A stretch of 64,000 nt of DNA from Rhizopus arrhizus (GCA_024220505.1 JAKZZE010000019.1:124001-188000), one strand, 5' to 3'; positions 1 to 15,787 are shown, counted from the first letter of the stretch. Notes: generated from the sequence alone by a model not told the origin. Made by a program: numbers and translations.

Positions 1-243
1 TTATCTGATCCAATACCATCTTTTCTTATCAGTTTGATAGCTACCTTTTTATAAACTTAGTGTAAACATTTACAATCCAAACAAGTTTACCTCTTCGCCT
101 GTTTCTGAATGAATACCTAATTTTACTTTTCCAAATTCTCCTTCACCCAAAGTTTGTAATAAATTATAAGATCCCAACTTGTTTTGTTTCATTTCTGTTG
201 GTCTTTTTGGGAAATGTTTAACCTTTAAAGTCGATCCTGTCAT
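1..243 (-). CDS. Ser/Thr protein kinase, N-terminal fragment (runs off the window)
   Basis: The start codon is at 243-241. Exon 1 (243-91) and the beginning of exon 2 (44-1) are separated by a 46-bp intron at 90-45 with GTAAAC donor and AG acceptor. The visible protein opens with a short basic leader. It then enters a kinase domain: the glycine-rich loop reads LGEGEFGKVKLG at about residues 32-43, and right after the intron comes VAIKLIRKDG, which holds the ATP-anchoring lysine. The EGEFGKVKLG form of the loop is typical of the CAMK-like yeast families (Kin1/Kin4/Gin4 type). Too little is present to choose a subfamily. The catalytic loop and C-terminus lie beyond the left edge. The family assignment to a kinase is secure; the specific function is unknown. 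Confidence 0.85.
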
Positions 244-460
244 GTAGAATAAAATAAAATAAAATAAAAAAAAGAGAAAAGGTTGTCAAGGTGTTTATAA
301 AGAAACAATAACTTGAAAAGCAAGGGGATAAAGTGTCGACGATAAGGAGTACTCAGGGCAACCAACGTATATTTTATTATAATCTTAACCTTTTTTTTTT
401 CCTTCTCTTTCCTTCTTTTTTTTCCATCTTTCAACTCTAGATCTTTAGATACAAACATTC

Positions 461-513
461 TATTTTATTTTATTTTATTTTATTTTATTTTATTTTATTT
501 TATTTTTTATTTT
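461..513. repeat. TTTTA pentanucleotide microsatellite
   Basis: About ten tandem copies of TATTT lie upstream of the kinase start codon. A shorter run of the complementary motif (AATAA) is at 247-266, so the two could pair as a hairpin. A 58-nt poly-A run follows at 625-682. No gene is visible between 250 and 799. Confidence 0.85.
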
Positions 514-619
514 AGACACAAGAATGAAACTTAAAAAGCAAACTGACGTAAATAAATGCAGTATAAAGCTAAAAAAAAAAAAAATATATAGTTTGCCACT
601 CAAATAAGGAGAGAAAGAG

Positions 620-624
<5 letters not shown>

Positions 625-682
<58 letters not shown>
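625..682. repeat. Poly-A tract, 58 nt
   Basis: An uninterrupted run of A in the intergenic space between the kinase gene and the small unknown gene. It may be a simple-sequence expansion or a relic of a retroposed tail; no adjacent retroposed body is recognisable. Confidence 0.9.
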
Positions 683-684
<2 letters not shown>

Positions 685-799
685 ATTTTGTATTTTACAT
701 TATCTCTATAATAACCCAACTGGGTTTTGTGTCCATTTATATTTTACATAAAAGGAAGGTCAGATGTAATAAAATGATAAACGAATCCAAGGTGCGAAT

Positions 800-1332
800 T
801 TAATAACAGATAGGAAAGCAAGTACGAAACCAATTGGTTTTTGAAGATGCTTGAGTGATACTGCTTTCTATACTTTCTTCATCCTCATTTAGATGATATC
901 CTTTCTCTTTTAATAATTGATGTGTCCATAGTAAATAAAGACTTTCGTTATCATCATTTGGACTAATAGTAGAAATAGTAGAAGAAGAAGCTATGATATT
1001 TAAGTAAAGATGAGGCTAATAATAATAATAATTATTATTATTACCAAGTGACATTGCACCATATTGATTTTGATTGATTGATAATGATTTATTCTCTATA
1101 AAATATCAATTAATAAAGGACAAGATTGAATTGAACCTGAAAATACCTTCTTTATGATCTGTTACTATTAAAAATGATAATGTGGATGAAGAAGGTGTAG
1201 GAGGTAATTCTTGATAGAGAATTGTCTGGTTTAAATAGTGATTAATAAGTTATTTCAAATTGGATTTCATACCTTTTCACTATTCTCTTTTCTATAAGTT
1301 TTATTTAAATTTGGTATCATATTCACAGACAT
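800..1332 (-). CDS. Small hypothetical protein, four exons (126 aa)
   Basis: Four exons on the minus strand (1332-1273, 1225-1147, 1095-1045, 990-800) join into one 127-codon frame through three canonical GT-AG introns of 46-55 bp. The total of 381 nt is divisible by three. I do not recognise the protein. It begins MSVNMIPNLNKTY, has a proline/serine stretch (ELPPTPSSS), a serine/threonine-rich middle and an acidic region (LNEDEESIESS). It ends in a short hydrophobic and cysteine-bearing tail (WFRTCFPICY). The summed frame and regular splice sites argue that it is real; there is no evidence for function. Confidence 0.6.
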
Positions 1333-1396
1333 TTTTTATAAACTAAAAGAAAAAAAAAAAAAAAAAAAGAGTGTAAAAATGACATAATCCTTGCAT

Positions 1397-1518
1397 TTAT
1401 AGATTTTCGTGCCTTTTATAATCGGCAATTAATCTTTGAATACATTCATGACCCCTTTTTTTTATTGTTGTTCCTGATTGGCCATCTCGCTCAGCACGTC
1501 CTTCAGCACCATGATTTC
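1397..1518 (-). other. Orphan exon-like open stretch
   Basis: On the minus strand a good acceptor (polypyrimidine-like stretch ending AATTAG) is followed by 40 codons ending in TAA. The predicted peptide is glycine/charge rich (GAEGRAERDGQSG, then IKKRGHECIQRLIADYKRH). No convincing upstream exon was found between 1520 and 2700. It may be the last exon of a small gene or a remnant. I considered a mitochondrial ATPase inhibitor because of the charged composition, but the family motif is absent. Confidence 0.25.
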
Positions 1519-2733
1519 CTAATTTTATTTTTTATTTTTATCTTTTAAATGAGGCATTATGAACTATGTTGGTCTGTGATTAATCCTAAAGGTAAAAACC
1601 AATTGAGGACAGGTTACTGAAATTAACAGTCAGTTTAAAACATAAAAAAAAAAAAAAGTTGCACACTGCGGATGACACAGTCTGTTTGTATCATTTGACT
1701 CACAAAGGCCCATAGTTGTCTCACCCAATATCTTTGGAAGTTTCGATTGAAAACGTTTGTAAACAGTCTTTGAAAACATTCTCGTGTTATGTCTATGTCA
1801 CTTGATATCTTTTTGTCTAAATGAAATAGACTTGATTTATGAAATAATATCTGCTTGCTTTCATTTAGTACCAAAGACAATCAAAACAATAAACGCTTTC
1901 AGTCACCGTTTCCCTTTTAACTTCTTTTGAATTATGTCCCATGTTCTATAACACATTCAACTCTTGTAAAATTCAATTAATTTAATAAACAAAAAAACAA
2001 CAAGGGGATAGGAGTCAGTGTATTTATTACTTTTTTACTTGAACCAACCCAGTCTGATCAACAAGATCACTCTCAACTCTTTATCCTTTAATCCCAATTG
2101 AGATCAAAGAAATCTGTCGAGTGCTATTTGTGCCTCAAAAGCTTAATATTTTCGGAAACTAATATCTCATACACCATAGTAACGATGGCTGGACCTGTTA
2201 CAAATAACTGATAATCTCTTTTGATAAGCACACAAGATTTGATGTTTCATTTCTTTCATAATCAGTCGCTCAAGGACACAACTTCAAGTCTTGTTTCTTT
2301 ACTTAATGCGATATACAGTTTACACTTTGTAAACATCAGCCTCAATAGGTCTCTTTGATTTGACGATCACCAAGAATTCCCCATTGAGCTTTAGCTTCCT
2401 TGTCTTACTTTCTCAGTATTTGTTTGGTCCTACCATTCCAGTTACATTTACAGCTTTGGAGGATGTTGCACACACTTTAGTTTGTACAAAACAATAACAA
2501 TTGTTGGATAAGAAAAAGTTTAGTGATGGGCACCTTTTTGTAATCATTTCAAAATTAAATAATCAACTTGGATGGCTTCAGTATTTTCTCTTTCTAGAAC
2601 CCTAATAACGCATTCCAAGATGAATGAGCTGATCTTTTTTTTTTTTTTTTATTTATTTTTCCTAGGAAAATAAATAAATAAAAAAGTTTATTATTATTGC
2701 GATGAATATCAGCTTATTCCTTTTTTATTTTGT
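1519..2733. other. Intergenic, no gene seen
   Basis: AT-rich sequence without a supported gene. Open frames here (for example 1635-1880, minus) end in low-complexity phenylalanine runs and show no domain. It contains the 3' flank of the GH72 gene. Confidence 0.5.
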
Positions 2734-4455
2734 TTATATGAAAACAGTAGCTGTTACTGCCAATAGAGCAGATATCAACAACGCACTGTTTGTTCTGAAA
2801 GATGTAGAAGCAGATGAAGAAGTAGACGATGATTCTGTTGAAGAGATCCTATTGGGTTCACTAGCGACTGGAAAATCAACTGGGGCCTCAAAACTAGGTG
2901 GAACATCTGCACATGCACCAATGTCGTGTCTCTTGGGCTCAACCTCTTGTCTGTAATTTTCATAGTGACAGGATTGGATTTGCTTGGCCTGCAAGTCATA
3001 TAACCAACTCAGCTTGTCTCGAGGTGAACAAAACGAAAACATGCCATATTCCCCTTTTTCAGCATCGCCACTGATATCAATACAAGACATCAATCCGCAC
3101 ATGGCATCCAATTGTGCTCCAAGTGTGCTATTACCCATCCCTTGAGGAGCGACCAATACATTGTCAGAGGCAATACATCCAAGGTTCTCTATCATGCATG
3201 CACATGCTCCTTCAGAAGGCGTGGGTGGTAGTGCTGATGATGCCTTCCAGTTATCAGAAATCCCTGGACACGCAGAAGCCGATCGTTGTTCATCATAGGA
3301 ATCCATATCAACTCCTTTAGGCTGAACCTTGGCCATCTGTTCTCGTAGGTTATGATAATCTGGTAGTTCTTGAATTCCACCTTGATCATCAACCTTGACT
3401 AGTCCGTACAGGTTGTTTTCTTGTGTCCATTCATAAACAATTCCTCCAGACCATACACCACTCATTTCTTGTCCATAGATCGCAGCAACCTCAGTGAACG
3501 GTCTAGGCGTGATGATATTACAGCCATATTCAGAAAGAAACACAGGCTTACTGTAGCTTTCAAATTCCTTTGTACGATCTTTGTACCCTGACAATTCAAA
3601 TGAAGAAGCTCCACACCATTCATATAAATTTATACCAAAGAAGTCAGCCTGTGAAGAAAAAGGATGAGGCATAAAATACATGTAGTCATTTTTTTTTCCG
3701 CATTACCTGAGAATCTTCATCACCACAATTAAAATAATCTTTAATAGGATCACGAATGAACTGATCATCATTACTTGCATAACCCACCGGAATACTTCTC
3801 GGTTTTGATAAACGCACATACTGCTTAATATCTCGAATGGTTGCCTTGACATAGGCTGATGCTAACGTACAAGACCTGTCGTTTGTCACTTCATTACCCG
3901 CAATAAACGCTAACAAATGATCATATTTTGCAAATGCGTCCACTGTGGTCTTATAGGCATTATACAGATGAATCGTATACTCCGGCGTCCTTCGATTGAT
4001 AGAATAGCGTGGTGTGGCAATGTCTAATATTAAATAGATACCTGCGTCCGCAAAAGATGCCATGCAAGCATCATGGTCAAGAGTAGGGTCGACCTAGTTC
4101 AGAGTATTGAGTTTTGCAAAACTTGGTCTTTCCTATACGTACTTGATAAACACGAATAACATTCATGCCTAATTTCTTCATAAGAGAAGCATCTCGTGCA
4201 CATGCTGCTGGGTCAGCTAAAGGGTCCATGATTCCATTTTTCAATTGGCTTCTAGGTTGATATGCCACACTATATTTATACAGAGTTCAATCTCTTTATT
4301 ATTTGCATTTTATATCATCATTTATTTTACCCTTTAATAAAAAATTGCTGTTTGGTAACTGAATCAAAAAATTTAGATCCTTTGGTGATAATAGGATTCA
4401 ATGCACAAGTTAAGCTCACAGCACAAATCAACAAGGTGATTGCTGAAATTTTCAT
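2734..4455 (-). CDS. GH72 beta-1,3-glucanosyltransferase with X8/CBM43 module and GPI signal
   Basis: Exons 4455-4331, 4269-4143, 4093-3707 and 3648-2734 give 517 aa. The family (Gel/Gas/Phr) cuts a beta-1,3-glucan chain and transfers it to another chain at the outer plasma membrane, elongating wall glucan. A hydrophobic signal peptide is at residues 1-20. The glycoside hydrolase domain follows, with the acid/base glutamate in AGNEVTND (about E152) and the nucleophile in FLSEYGC (about E253). A cysteine-rich X8 (CBM43-like) domain lies at about 365-460, with conserved CACMIENLGC-type spacing. A serine/threonine-rich stalk and a C-terminal hydrophobic tail follow, typical of GPI attachment. 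Domain order and length match the X8-containing subfamily. The start is chosen because it is the only ATG giving a signal peptide in frame. Confidence 0.95.
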
Positions 4456-4834
4456 CTTTTTTTACAAAAGAAATAACAAAGAAAAAGTACAAAAAGAAGA
4501 AACTTGTCTTGTAGTCTTTCAATAAAAAAAGGGGAAGAATGTTATGTTAGGGGAAATCTTTTTTTTTTTGTGGCATGACACCAGTGGAATGGAAGAAACT
4601 ACCTTTACATCTACTTGTATAAATAATCATCCTCTTTTTCATTCATTTTTCTTTGGAAAGAAAAGGAATACATTATAGTTTCATTCAAGTTATCTTAACC
4701 ATGAATTCACCCTCTTCTTTCGTACTTTAAATACATTAAATGTCTTTGTATACTATCTTTTTATATATCAAATGATTTTATTATACCATCAAACAAAACA
4801 TATACTAGTTTTTTTAAAGTTAAGTTTAAAAAAC

Positions 4835-6528
<1,694 letters not shown>

Positions 6529-6977
6529 TGCTTAAATACCGAAAGAGGGGTTAAAAGAAAGGTTTGACGGTAAAGAAGGCTTATTTACAAAGAAAAAAAA
6601 ATTAATCTACCTAAAAAATTGTTCAAGTAAAAGGGAGGGGTGAGGGATACGGAGAATGAAAAAAATAGCTGCCAAAAGCGCTAGGGGGGATGTCAGTTAG
6701 TAGATCGCTTTTTGAGAGTTTTCACTTAAAAATGATTTTCTCTTCCTCTTGGACAAGGCATGAACTGCAATGAGAATTGACGTAAATTTTTAAAGATTAG
6801 CCTCAGCTACTTATTAAAAGATGAACATGGCCCTATCTATCAGTATTCTTCTGTCTGACACTCATTTTTCATTATGTCTGACGTCACCTTTAGGATTTTT
6901 TTTTCAAAGTCCTGTCCCAAGCTTATAATTTGAAAAAAAGCTTTTCCCTTTCACCCAGAAGTTTAATCTTTTAAATA
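6529..6977. promoter_or_regulatory. Shared divergent upstream region of ATP2 and ATP16
   Basis: 449 bp separate the start codons of two F1 ATP synthase subunit genes transcribed in opposite directions. The segment includes a G-run patch (around 6635-6695) and two TGACGT elements (6778-6783 and 6879-6884 region). Co-regulation from one bidirectional promoter is inference from the arrangement; the sequence alone does not prove it. Confidence 0.55.
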
Positions 6978-7712
6978 ATGAACGTTCTCGCCAGATCCGC
7001 CCGTGCTGCCGTTAAGCCTGTTCGTTTGGGTAAGCAAAAGGGATATAAAAATGCGTGTTTCTTTTATTGATTTTTATTGTACATTAGCTCGTTTCTATGC
7101 CTCCGAAGCTCCTGCTTCCACTGATGCCCTTCGTTTGACCTTTGTTGTCCCCCACAAGGTAATTTGGACATGTAGACGAATTTTTGACAACTTTTTATTT
7201 ATCAATTGCTTCGTAGAGTATTTACAAAGCCACTACTGTTCAACAAGTTAACTTGGCTGCCACTTCTGGTGACATGGGTATCCTTGCCAACCACGTTCCT
7301 TCCATTGAACAATTGAACCCTGGTGTTATTGAAATCATTGAAAGTGCTGAGGTTACCAAGAAGTTTTTTGGTAAATTATCTTTTATATGCCAACTGAAAA
7401 ATCAATACTTTGAATTAATATCTTCATTTTTAGTTTCTGGTGGTTTCGCTACTATCAACCCTGATAGCACTTTGAACGTCAATGCTGTTGAAGCATTTTC
7501 TCTTGAAGAGCTCTCTCTTGAAGTAATGAGTAGAAGAAAGCAGAAAACATGTATTTGAGATGATTAACATATAGTTTTTTATTTAGCGTGTTCAAGCCGG
7601 TCTTGCCGAAGCTCAACGTAATGCCGCTAGCGCTTCCTCTGACAAGGAAAAGGCCGTTGCTAAGATTGAAGTCGATGTTTATGAAGCTCTTCAACACGCT
7701 TTAACTAAATAA
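6978..7712 (+). CDS. ATP16: Mitochondrial ATP synthase F1 subunit delta
   Basis: Five exons (6978-7029, 7088-7158, 7217-7370, 7434-7522, 7587-7712) give 163 aa. This subunit corresponds to bacterial epsilon and sits in the central stalk of F1, coupling rotation to catalysis. A basic presequence (MNVLARSARAAVKPVRLARFYASE) is followed by the beta-sandwich domain containing LTFVVPHKSIYK and GDMGILANHVPSIEQLNPG. The last part is the alpha-helical hairpin (AEAQRNAASASSDKEKAVAKIE). All introns are 52-64 bp with GT-AG ends. The head-to-head position with ATP2 places two subunits of the same complex next to each other. Confidence 0.95.
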
Positions 7713-7939
7713 AGTGATTTTATTGTAGAATAAGGAATTTGTCGAAATAAAAACCTTGTGTGTTTTTCTTTTGTTATTAAAGTACTATTATCATTGAATT
7801 ACTCTATAAAAAATTATAAATTTTCAGGTACAATGAAGATAAGCCTTGCAGTCGAACGCTACATGAAGGCCACACTCAGATATCATTGCCAGTTTGTGAC
7901 TGATTTTATTTTATTTTCTTCTTTTTCTAAACACATAGT

Positions 7940-8289
7940 ATGGACAACACAATGTATGGGCAATCTTCTCAACTTATATGATTTCTTTTGCTAAATTGTT
8001 TGTAGCACTTTAGAGATTCCTTTGACTAACGAAAGATTAGCGACTATTGCTGCACGTGTACTTGATGTTGACAAAGAATTAAAAGTAGATCAAGTGAAAA
8101 GGACAATTTCAACTGAAGGAAACATCCTTAAAGTGTAAAACCTTTTCCCTAGCTTATAAACAAATACAAGAAACTAACTTAATCGATAGTCGATTTGAAT
8201 GCTATACAACCAAAATGCTTCGGGTATCAGTAAATTCATTTTTGGAATATTTAACTATGGTAACGCGAACTATGGACGCTTTTCAATAA
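7940..8289 (+). CDS. PCC1: Pcc1-like subunit of the EKC/KEOPS complex
   Basis: Three exons (7940-7953, 8006-8134, 8190-8289) give 80 aa, a usual length for the family. Pcc1 is the dimerising subunit of KEOPS, which makes the t6A modification of tRNA and also acts in transcription and telomere biology in yeast. Diagnostic segments are LEIPLTNERLATIAARVL, then VDKELKVDQVKRTIS, and the C-terminal MLRVSVNSFLEYL. The first exon is only 14 nt and ends inside the fifth codon, so it is easily missed. I chose it because it supplies an ATG in the right phase with a GTATGG donor. All junctions are canonical. Confidence 0.85.
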
Positions 8290-8594
8290 TTACGAAATTT
8301 GTTATCTTTTTTTGTTGGGGGATTACACACACGCACATTTCATTGGCTATAAGAAAATATTTGTAATATCCAATGCTTACATTATAAATACTTATAAATT
8401 CCTTGTTAATTTTCCAATTTCTGTGTCAGGTTATTAGTAAAGTGAAATTTCATTAATAATATGGATAAATATTTGTTGTTCTACTCATCTAATAGCCGGA
8501 TAAATTAAATCAGATACGTAAATCACTTATCCATTACAATCAGTCTCGCTTCATCATTTTAAGTCTCAGAAAGCATAATGGTTCGCGAAAATAA

Positions 8595-10472
<1,878 letters not shown>

Positions 10473-11589
10473 TTGAATTGACGTATTTTCTTGTTTAAAA
10501 CTTTAATGTATATTCTCTTTTTTTTTCCCCCTCTTTCTACTAACTTTAACCATTCTGCTCGTCAAATAAATTTATTTTTGTTTCAAAGGAATCTTTATAA
10601 CCGCATTAATTACCAAATATAAAGCTGAGAGGGAAAGCCGATGTGCGTCACCTTCCTTACATGACACGAGAGGGTTTTTTTTTGTATATGAGAACTTTAT
10701 TCGGATGTCGCATTTTTGGCTGGTCATCATAAGAAACATTTTTTAATAACAGGGCTTAAGCCCACGAATAAACAAACAGAAAACGGCCATGGAGATTGCA
10801 ACTAGTGCCGCTAGATGAGAGACTATTCCAGCAGAAAGAACTTGACTACTTCGCTAGGGGAGACACGAGAAGGATTCAAAAAAAGCTTTACAGTCAGGCT
10901 GGTGGATATTGGCCGTTACAAAAAAAAAAAAAAAAAAAAATGTCGGTTGATAAAAATGCAATTGTTGAGAAACAAGATTTACTTTGTCGGTTAATGCCAA
11001 ACAAATTATCGTTCAAACACGAATATAAAAAATAATATAAAAAAAAAGATAATACTAGGTTTAATATATTGCACTTAATCATACCATACTTAACTAAATT
11101 ACGTAGTGCTTTACTTTTTGCAATGTTTCCTTAGATGATACCAAGCTATAATATATAACCTGTAAATAACCTAATTTTTTCTATAGCGTTGAATACTTGA
11201 GCCTGATATTTGCTTTATGAAAGCAAATATCGCTGAATGTTAGATACCCCCATAATGTAGCTTAATATTTAACAAAAAACATATAAGCTTGTGTTTGTAT
11301 AATTAAAAATGAAAGCACATGTATATCTTATATTTTGTTTGAAAACGTTTTATAGATCCGTTTATTTTTGACTTGGCTGCCAGTTTCGATTTTTATTAGA
11401 GAAACGTGCTAAGCCACATTTTTACAAAAGCTTCTTTTCATGGCATCAACCACTCAAATCTACGATATACTATAATAAAAATGACATAAGAGCAAAGCAG
11501 TAAATAAAGTCTAGCGAGTTTAATTAACAAAAGGAGGTTGTACACAGTAAGTAGTATTCCAATGTTTTTTATTTTTAGATACAAAATGT
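10473..11589. other. Intergenic, no gene seen
   Basis: 1.1 kb without a supported gene. It includes a segment (about 10780-10920) that ends in 20 consecutive A (10921-10940) and might be a retroposed fragment. It also has an inverted repeat around 11212-11230 (GCTTTCATAAAGC-like arms) that could form a hairpin. Confidence 0.4.
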
Positions 11590-12032
11590 TTAGTCAAAGA
11601 GACCGAAACCCATATCCTATAAGCAAAATATCAAGTTTAGCAATTACCATACTTAATGATCCGTAAACAATAACACTTACATCGTCAGATTCTTCCTTTT
11701 CTTCAGCCTTTTCTTCGGCAGCAGGAGCATCTTGAACGGCAGCACCACCAGCAGCAGCACCAGCGGCGGCAACGGGACCAGCAGAGACGGAAGCAAGCTT
11801 AGTAGAACCTTCAGCAATAACCTATAGAATGGCGTTATAAACATGTATTTTCCTATTATCAAATAAAACATACTTCGGCAACAGTCTTGCCTTCCAAAGC
11901 CTTCAACAAAGAATCGAGACGAGAAGCATCAGCTTCGGCACCAACGGAGCTCAAAAGCTTCTTGATGTCTTCGTTAGAGGGAGTGGCGTTACCACCAGCG
12001 ACGAGGAGAAGGTAAGCTGCGAGGTGCTTCAT
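11590..12032 (-). CDS. RPP2: 60S acidic ribosomal protein P2
   Basis: Three exons (12032-11874, 11821-11681, 11616-11590) give 108 aa. P2 forms the ribosomal stalk with P1 on uL10 and recruits translational GTPases. The N-terminus ([19 protein letters not shown]) and the [27 protein letters not shown] helical region are characteristic of P2 rather than P1. An alanine/glycine hinge and a glutamate-rich tail end in the conserved [10 protein letters not shown]. The final exon is only 27 nt and encodes nearly all of that tail. Confidence 0.97.
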
Positions 12033-14172
12033 GTTCAAATAATATTCAAAAGAGAGAGAGAGCGAACGCTTTGTGTGCTAGGAAAAAAAACTTTTATTTT
12101 TTCGCGGTTTCTTTCAACCTCAATTTTTTAATTAAAGTATTTTATTGGATGAAATTATATACGTCATATGTGACCACGAAATGCCAAAGTACCTTATTTT
12201 CCGCTTTTTTTTTTTGTTGCACTTTTGTCTATTTTACAGACGATATACAGTTCTATGTCCCAGCATACCTCTCATGTATCGAACTTGATGGGCTAGGTAG
12301 TAGGATTTAAGACATTTGGTGAAACTAGAATTTGATTTTTAAGCTCCTGACATATCCCAAGTACCTGGTTTGAGTATTCAATAGTTATTACATCAAGTTC
12401 TTTAAGCCACGCTGGTTTTCCATTTGATAAGATTTTATGGCAGAACGTTTCAGCTAATTGATATAATATTCCCTTAATTTTCTCTTTTATTAAACATAAA
12501 AATGAATATCAAATTTCAAACCTTTATATAGAAAGTAACTTATATGGTATATCTTTTTAAGCTTAATGTATAAATAATACAAGACTCTTTAAAATTTTCA
12601 ACAATATGATTTCAGTTGTTGAAACAGCAACCCAAACTGCAGACAATGAATTACTACACCATTTGATGGGACAATCTTTCAAAAGAATAGACAAGTGGCA
12701 GATATTATTTCATTTCATCAAAAGCAAGAACCAGCCCGTTTGAAACAAAGACTTTGTTACAGGTTAACCCCATTATCAATTGACAGATTGAGTTCCAAAA
12801 TTGTGTTGGATTGTGGCATCCAGAATGCTAGAAACTTGATTTGAACTGTATTTCTAGTAAATTCACAAAGCTTTGTGTCCTTATCAACAAAATTACCTTG
12901 ATACGCTGGTCTTATTACAGACTTTAGGTGTACTTTATGGGTGAAGTGCTCGAATTAACCACCAAAATACTTGCTTAAAAATTCATAAGTATTAGTCTCT
13001 AGTTCTGACACTTCTTTAACTTTGCGTTAACATGTCCTGGTTGATCACAAGACGTAAAGCTTGAAGCTGATGAGATATCACTGCAAGGTTTTTTATTAGC
13101 CAAATGCTGACGCTTTTCTTCTTTTTCAATTTTGATTTCATGGCCATCTTTAACATTTCTTTTTTGTTTTCTTTACTCTACAACACATGTATTATATGTT
13201 AATATTTTGATTACATAAGTTCGTAATACAACAAGATGTGATTCTGGATTTTATAATTGCCCTTTTTTAAATGATATTGACGCGAATAGGTATCTTTGCA
13301 TGTCCTGCTTCACTGCAATCTACGCAGCTTATTATAGTATATTAAGTAACATGTACCGTAATAAAATATATTATTCTATAAATTTACCACTTTCAATCTG
13401 GACATGCTTCTTTCCACACCTCTCTTTTAGATAATTGATTGTTTTGTTAGACAGCATAATTTGATAGGGTAAATTTTTTTAAAGGAAAAGTGTGAAAAAT
13501 TAGATATATCAATGAAATCATTCAAGTCGTGTTTAAAGACTTGAATGATTATCTTACTTTGCTTCAAACTGCATATTACTGTTAATTTAACAAATCCAAA
13601 AAAAGAACAGAACCTTTATGGTCCTACGATCTTCCTTATTTCATTCGGTAATTTGAAATATGAATAAAAAGCGTTAGCTTTCAGATTTCGCTACCAGATG
13701 CGCAAAACTGTTATATGTATCTGTCAAAGGCGTATGACTAGAGTGATATTGTTATGCTCGACGTTTTTTTTTTTTTTTTTGGCCTCGCAGTTGGGTTCAT
13801 AATGTTTCTTCTGTGAGAACAATTGGGATATGCATTACTTCAACTTGCTTACTGGTGTGAGACAGTTGCTTTGTTTGACCTCTTATAGAATGACATATGT
13901 TATTGGCCAATTAGTTCTCAACAGTCGATATTTCCGGATATGAAGATGGATTTTCTTCAGAGAGCTTTAATTTTATTGGTAAAGATATTCGACATTAAAT
14001 GATGATTTGCTGCATAACTGATACGCTCCAGTGTTTGATATATCTGAAAATAACTTTATATTCGTCTGAAATTATACAGTGCATTCAACATAATAAAATG
14101 TGGTGATTTTCAATGTTTCAAAAAGAATTTATTTTTAATCTGTTAAAAAACAGTGAAATAATATTTTATTTA
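12033..14172. other. Long intergenic stretch, no gene seen
   Basis: 2.1 kb of AT-rich DNA between P2 and the sterol-transfer gene. A short GA microsatellite lies at 12052-12062, upstream of P2. The longest open frames are under 80 codons with no recognisable domain. A small frame at 12606-12743 (plus) looks like decayed coding sequence at best. Confidence 0.4.
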
Positions 14173-15787
14173 TTATCCAACAGGAAAAGCAGATGGTTTT
14201 GGTCTATCAGCTGTAGTCGTTGCAGACACAGTTGCAGTTGTTTTAGATGCGCTTGGAGAGAACACGAAATCCTCTAATTGAGCCTTTCCTTTGTCCTTGT
14301 TTACATAATCGATACTAAAAAAAAGAGAACATAATAATTGGTCACTAGTACAGCTTGGTTTCAAATTAAAAACACTTGCCTTGAAATACCCTTAAATTCA
14401 TACTGATCACCGTTCACTATGTTAAAATATTTAGGAGTAAACTCTCTTTGTTCTGAATGACGCTTTCTGGTATCCTCTCGTTGTTTATCTTCTATAGATG
14501 TCTTTTCAGCTGTTGCAGTATCCATGTCATCTTCTAAAATAGCTGATGTCACTTTTGACCAAAGTCTTTTTATACAAAAATAAAAAGGTTAGGGAGCCAT
14601 TATGATGTATATATAGGATTACCTTCTAGACTCCATTGGTTCTTGTTTCTCTAAATCGTTCACTAACTTGGGGTGGATAGTTGAAGATTTGACATCAAAA
14701 AACAAATTTTTATTGGTAGCCTATAAAAATTAAGTTAATTTGCATCAATAAATGAATTCAGTAATTTACCTTTGCCATTTTTATGTATATCTCATTAGAC
14801 CATTGACCAGAAATTTCATACAAAAGTTCAGCCGTGGATTCTTTCTTTACTCTGCCACAAACGCTATTGTACTGACCAGAGAAAAAGCCCTTGTGGTAAT
14901 AACAAATGTAAATTTTGTATTTTTTTTTTTATGTAACTTTACCCTTGTTTTAAAATCCAATTCACACACCAAGTCGCTTGACTTGCAGCGAACCATACAA
15001 CTGTCACCAAGTTCAAGAATCATTTTACCGACTAGCATCGTAAGATCAGATAAGGAAAAATCAAATAGGGGCATTGATCGACTTACATAAAATACCTCTA
15101 GCATACACGTTTGGCATTGAAATATCATATCTTTCGTTATGCAAATGTGTAAAGATAATATGGTTTTCACCTTCCATTAATGTAGCAGCACTATTACCAA
15201 GAAATTTTGACTTTGGACGAAGATCTCCTTGAATATAAATACCGTTTTCAGGGCTACCGTAATAAAATGCAGAAATAGGTGGATGATGAGAGACTTGTTC
15301 TGCTATATAAATAGCCTCGGTTCCATTGCTGTATTGATATTTGCATCTAAAAAATTCACCTAATACAGGATTATATGGTTTTTTCACTCCCTAAGAATAA
15401 AATGAATACTGTTATTATATAAGCCATATTTACTATTACCTTTGGTTTGATATGCCAACCTGATAAGAAATAACGAACGACATCAAGAAATCTAGCAGTT
15501 GGATCTGTTTTTGTGCTTGCTCTAAAATTTAACAGAGTAAACAACACGTTATGATAGTAGCCTCTTATCATTATTTACTCTAATAGCAAATCAGGATGAC
15601 TCATAAAATCTGTCACTCTTTCTAACATTGATCTAGGTTCAAGTACAAAAGTAGGCAGAGTCACTCTATGCAAATCCATGTCTTTTCTTAATTGACTAAT
15701 AATACCCATAAGGATGCTTTTAGAATTATCTTCCAAGACTTCGGTACAATCGGGATCTCCTTCATTTGCTGTTCCGCGACTAAGCAT
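14173..15787 (-). CDS. Oxysterol-binding protein-related protein, Kes1/Osh4 type
   Basis: Eight exons (15787-15579, 15521-15440, 15390-15087, 15031-14943, 14889-14770, 14720-14623, 14565-14380, 14314-14173) join to 409 aa. The protein is a lipid-exchange factor moving sterol against PI4P between ER, Golgi and plasma membrane. There is no PH domain, as in yeast Kes1/Osh4. The family signature EQVSHHPP is in exon 3, preceded by VKKPYNPVLGEFF. Later segments (GKMILELGD, SDLVCELDFKT) fit the beta-barrel. The C-terminal 45 residues are low complexity and unlike Osh4. Intron 7 uses a GC donor (GCAAGT) at 14379, needed to keep the frame. Confidence 0.93.

Noticed and set aside
1397..1518. Mitochondrial ATPase inhibitor (IF1) exon near the ATP genes
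   Set aside because: The charged peptide lacks the conserved inhibitor core, and no presequence exon was found.
12606..12743. Small plus-strand ORF downstream of nothing recognisable
   Set aside because: 45 codons, no homology recognised, no splice partners, AT-rich context.
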